Source: Oceanihabitans iliipiscarium
Lineage (GTDB): Bacteria; Bacteroidota; Bacteroidia; Flavobacteriales; Flavobacteriaceae
Reading direction: 5' to 3'
Assembly (NCBI RefSeq): GCF_042686125.1
Contig: NZ_JBHUOV010000001.1
Coordinates: 434,001 to 498,000, forward strand
Length of the DNA: 64,000 bases
Below, in pieces: positions 62,881 to 64,000 of this stretch. Each line of letters opens with the position of its first letter. Within the stretch, counting starts at the first letter, position 1. Under the pieces are notes generated by a model. The model was not told the DNA's origin. It was given only the letters and a program-made list of their open reading frames with translations, and searched no databases. Both the position numbers and the translations under genes were made by a program.

Positions 62881-63888
62881 ATGAGCAACGAAAAAGAAGC
62901 GAAATTAAAAGCCCTTAAATTAACATTAGATAAATTAGATAAGGCATATGGAAAAGGAACAGTAATGAAAATGAGTGACCAGGCTATTGTTGATGTAGAT
63001 GCTATTTCTTCAGGCTCATTAGGCTTAGATATTGCATTAGGCGTAGGTGGTTATCCTAGAGGTCGTGTTATTGAAATATATGGTCCAGAATCTTCTGGTA
63101 AAACAACATTAACTTTACACGCTATTGCTGAAGCACAAAAAGCAGGAGGTATTGCTGCTTTTATTGATGCAGAACATGCTTTTGACAGATTTTATGCTGA
63201 AAATTTAGGTGTAGATATTGAAAATTTAATCATTTCTCAGCCAGATAATGGTGAACAAGCTCTAGAAATTGCTGATAATTTAATTCGATCTGGAGCCATA
63301 GACATTGTTGTTATAGATTCTGTAGCGGCTTTAACGCCTAAAAGTGAAATTGAAGGTGAAATGGGAGATTCTAAAATGGGATTACATGCACGTTTAATGT
63401 CTCAGGCTTTACGTAAATTAACAGCTTCTATTAGTAAAACTGGCTCTACTGTAATTTTTATTAACCAGTTAAGAGAAAAAATTGGTGTGATGTTTGGAAA
63501 CCCTGAAACTACAACTGGAGGAAATGCTCTTAAGTTTTACGCCTCTGTTCGTTTAGACATTCGCCGTTCTACTCAAATTAAAAATACAGATGGTAGCATA
63601 CAAGGGAATAAAACCAGAGTGAAAGTAGTAAAAAATAAAGTCGCTCCTCCTTTTAAACTTGCTGAGTTTGATATTATGTATGGTGAAGGTGTTTCTAAAG
63701 TTGGAGAAATATTAGATATTGCTGTCGAGTATGAAATTATTAAAAAAAGTGGGTCATGGTTTAGCTATGATGACACTAAACTTGGACAAGGTCGAGATGC
63801 TGTAAAATCCATTATAAAAGATAATCCAGAACTGCTAGATGAACTGGAAGAAAAAATAAAAAAAGCGCTTAAAGAAGCTAAAGCATAA
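62881..63888 (+). CDS. recA: Recombinase RecA
   Basis: 335 residues. Walker A GPESSGKTT (68-76), Walker B region IVVIDSVAALTPKSEIEGE, loop MSQALRKLTASISKTGSTVIFINQLREK, and the DNA-binding loop MFGNPETTTGGNALKFYASVRLDIRR are all present. The C-terminus is a short acidic-basic tail. RecA drives strand exchange and SOS signalling. Monocistronic, followed at once by a strong terminator. Confidence 0.98.
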   Translation: MSNEKEAKLKALKLTLDKLDKAYGKGTVMKMSDQAIVDVDAISSGSLGLDIALGVGGYPRGRVIEIYGPESSGKTTLTLHAIAEAQKAGGIAAFIDAEHAFDRFYAENLGVDIENLIISQPDNGEQALEIADNLIRSGAIDIVVIDSVAALTPKSEIEGEMGDSKMGLHARLMSQALRKLTASISKTGSTVIFINQLREKIGVMFGNPETTTGGNALKFYASVRLDIRRSTQIKNTDGSIQGNKTRVKVVKNKVAPPFKLAEFDIMYGEGVSKVGEILDIAVEYEIIKKSGSWFSYDDTKLGQGRDAVKSIIKDNPELLDELEEKIKKALKEAKA

Positions 63889-63891
63889 ACT

Positions 63892-63920
63892 AAAACCCGA
63901 AATATTTCGGGTTTTTTTTA
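63892..63920 (+). terminator. Intrinsic terminator of recA
   Basis: A 24-base perfect palindrome centred at 63903/63904 (arms AAAACCCGAAAT and ATTTCGGGTTTT), followed by T5. It lies four bases after the recA stop. Confidence 0.9.
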
Positions 63921-64000
63921 TTTTTATACGCAACCTTTTAGTGTTTTTTGCATCTACAAAGTACACATGTGTTTTTAAATTATTAAAAAATGAAAAAAAT

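Noticed and set aside
63990..64000. ATG followed by AAAAAA at the window end, possible next gene start
   Set aside because: Only eleven bases are visible and no consensus promoter with correct spacing was found, so no gene can be supported.

Overview
The window comes from an AT-rich chromosome of a marine-type member of the Bacteroidota, most likely family Flavobacteriaceae. The reasons are the type IX secretion (T9SS) sorting domains on several exported proteins, the gliding lipoprotein GldH, a hemC-hemD gene fusion, HemJ in place of HemG or HemY, weak Shine-Dalgarno signals, and about fourteen promoters that fit the Bacteroidota -7 element TAnnTTTG. The genus cannot be fixed by reading alone. 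No prophage, CRISPR array, rRNA or intact insertion sequence was seen.

Layout. 1-5.7 kb: the end of a cupin/C45-hydrolase/PaaK-like ligase gene set, probably the edge of a lipid or pigment (resorcinol or aryl-polyene type) cluster, then an uncharacterised gene pair. 5.8-9.3 kb: tRNA-Asn, the site-2 protease RseP and a secreted M1 peptidase. 9.4-20.1 kb: a metal and redox island with an SCO copper chaperone, feoA-feoB and a small FeoB-associated protein, two DtxR/MntR regulators with 16-bp palindromic operators, and a Mn/Zn ABC operon (outer-membrane protein, TroA-like binding protein, ATPase, two permeases with winged-helix tails). 20.1-25.7 kb: DnaJ/TerB co-chaperone, bacilliredoxin, HD hydrolase, AraC regulator, a secreted protein, a radical SAM enzyme and two copies of a dispersed hairpin repeat.

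25.7-38.1 kb: two divergent heme transcription units. The minus unit is araC-hemH-hemJ-histidine kinase-enoyl-CoA hydratase. The plus unit is hemA-hemCD-hemE-GNAT-hemF-outer-membrane protein-hemB. Together they cover most steps from glutamyl-tRNA to protoheme; hemL is absent from the window. 38-44.2 kb: a T9SS type B protein, a CNNM/CBS protein, an O6-alkylguanine methyltransferase, a serine hydrolase and a PolB-like exonuclease. 44.4-50.6 kb: a 2048-residue secreted metallopeptidase with seven Ig-like repeats and two almost identical GEVED modules, next to what looks like the relic 3' end of a sister gene. 51-64 kb: a double-ATPase peptide ABC protein, 3-oxoacid CoA-transferase, the ricT-gldH-PBP1A operon, an M23 peptidase, trhO with a radical SAM gene, a 28-residue peptide gene with its own terminator, and recA.

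The most useful second looks are the small peptide gene before trhO, the metal-operon operators and permease tails, the relic beside the giant peptidase, the non-heme genes inside the heme operon, a small gene apparently split by a frameshift near 23.7 kb, and the dispersed hairpin repeats. Nothing here is convincingly a wholly new system.
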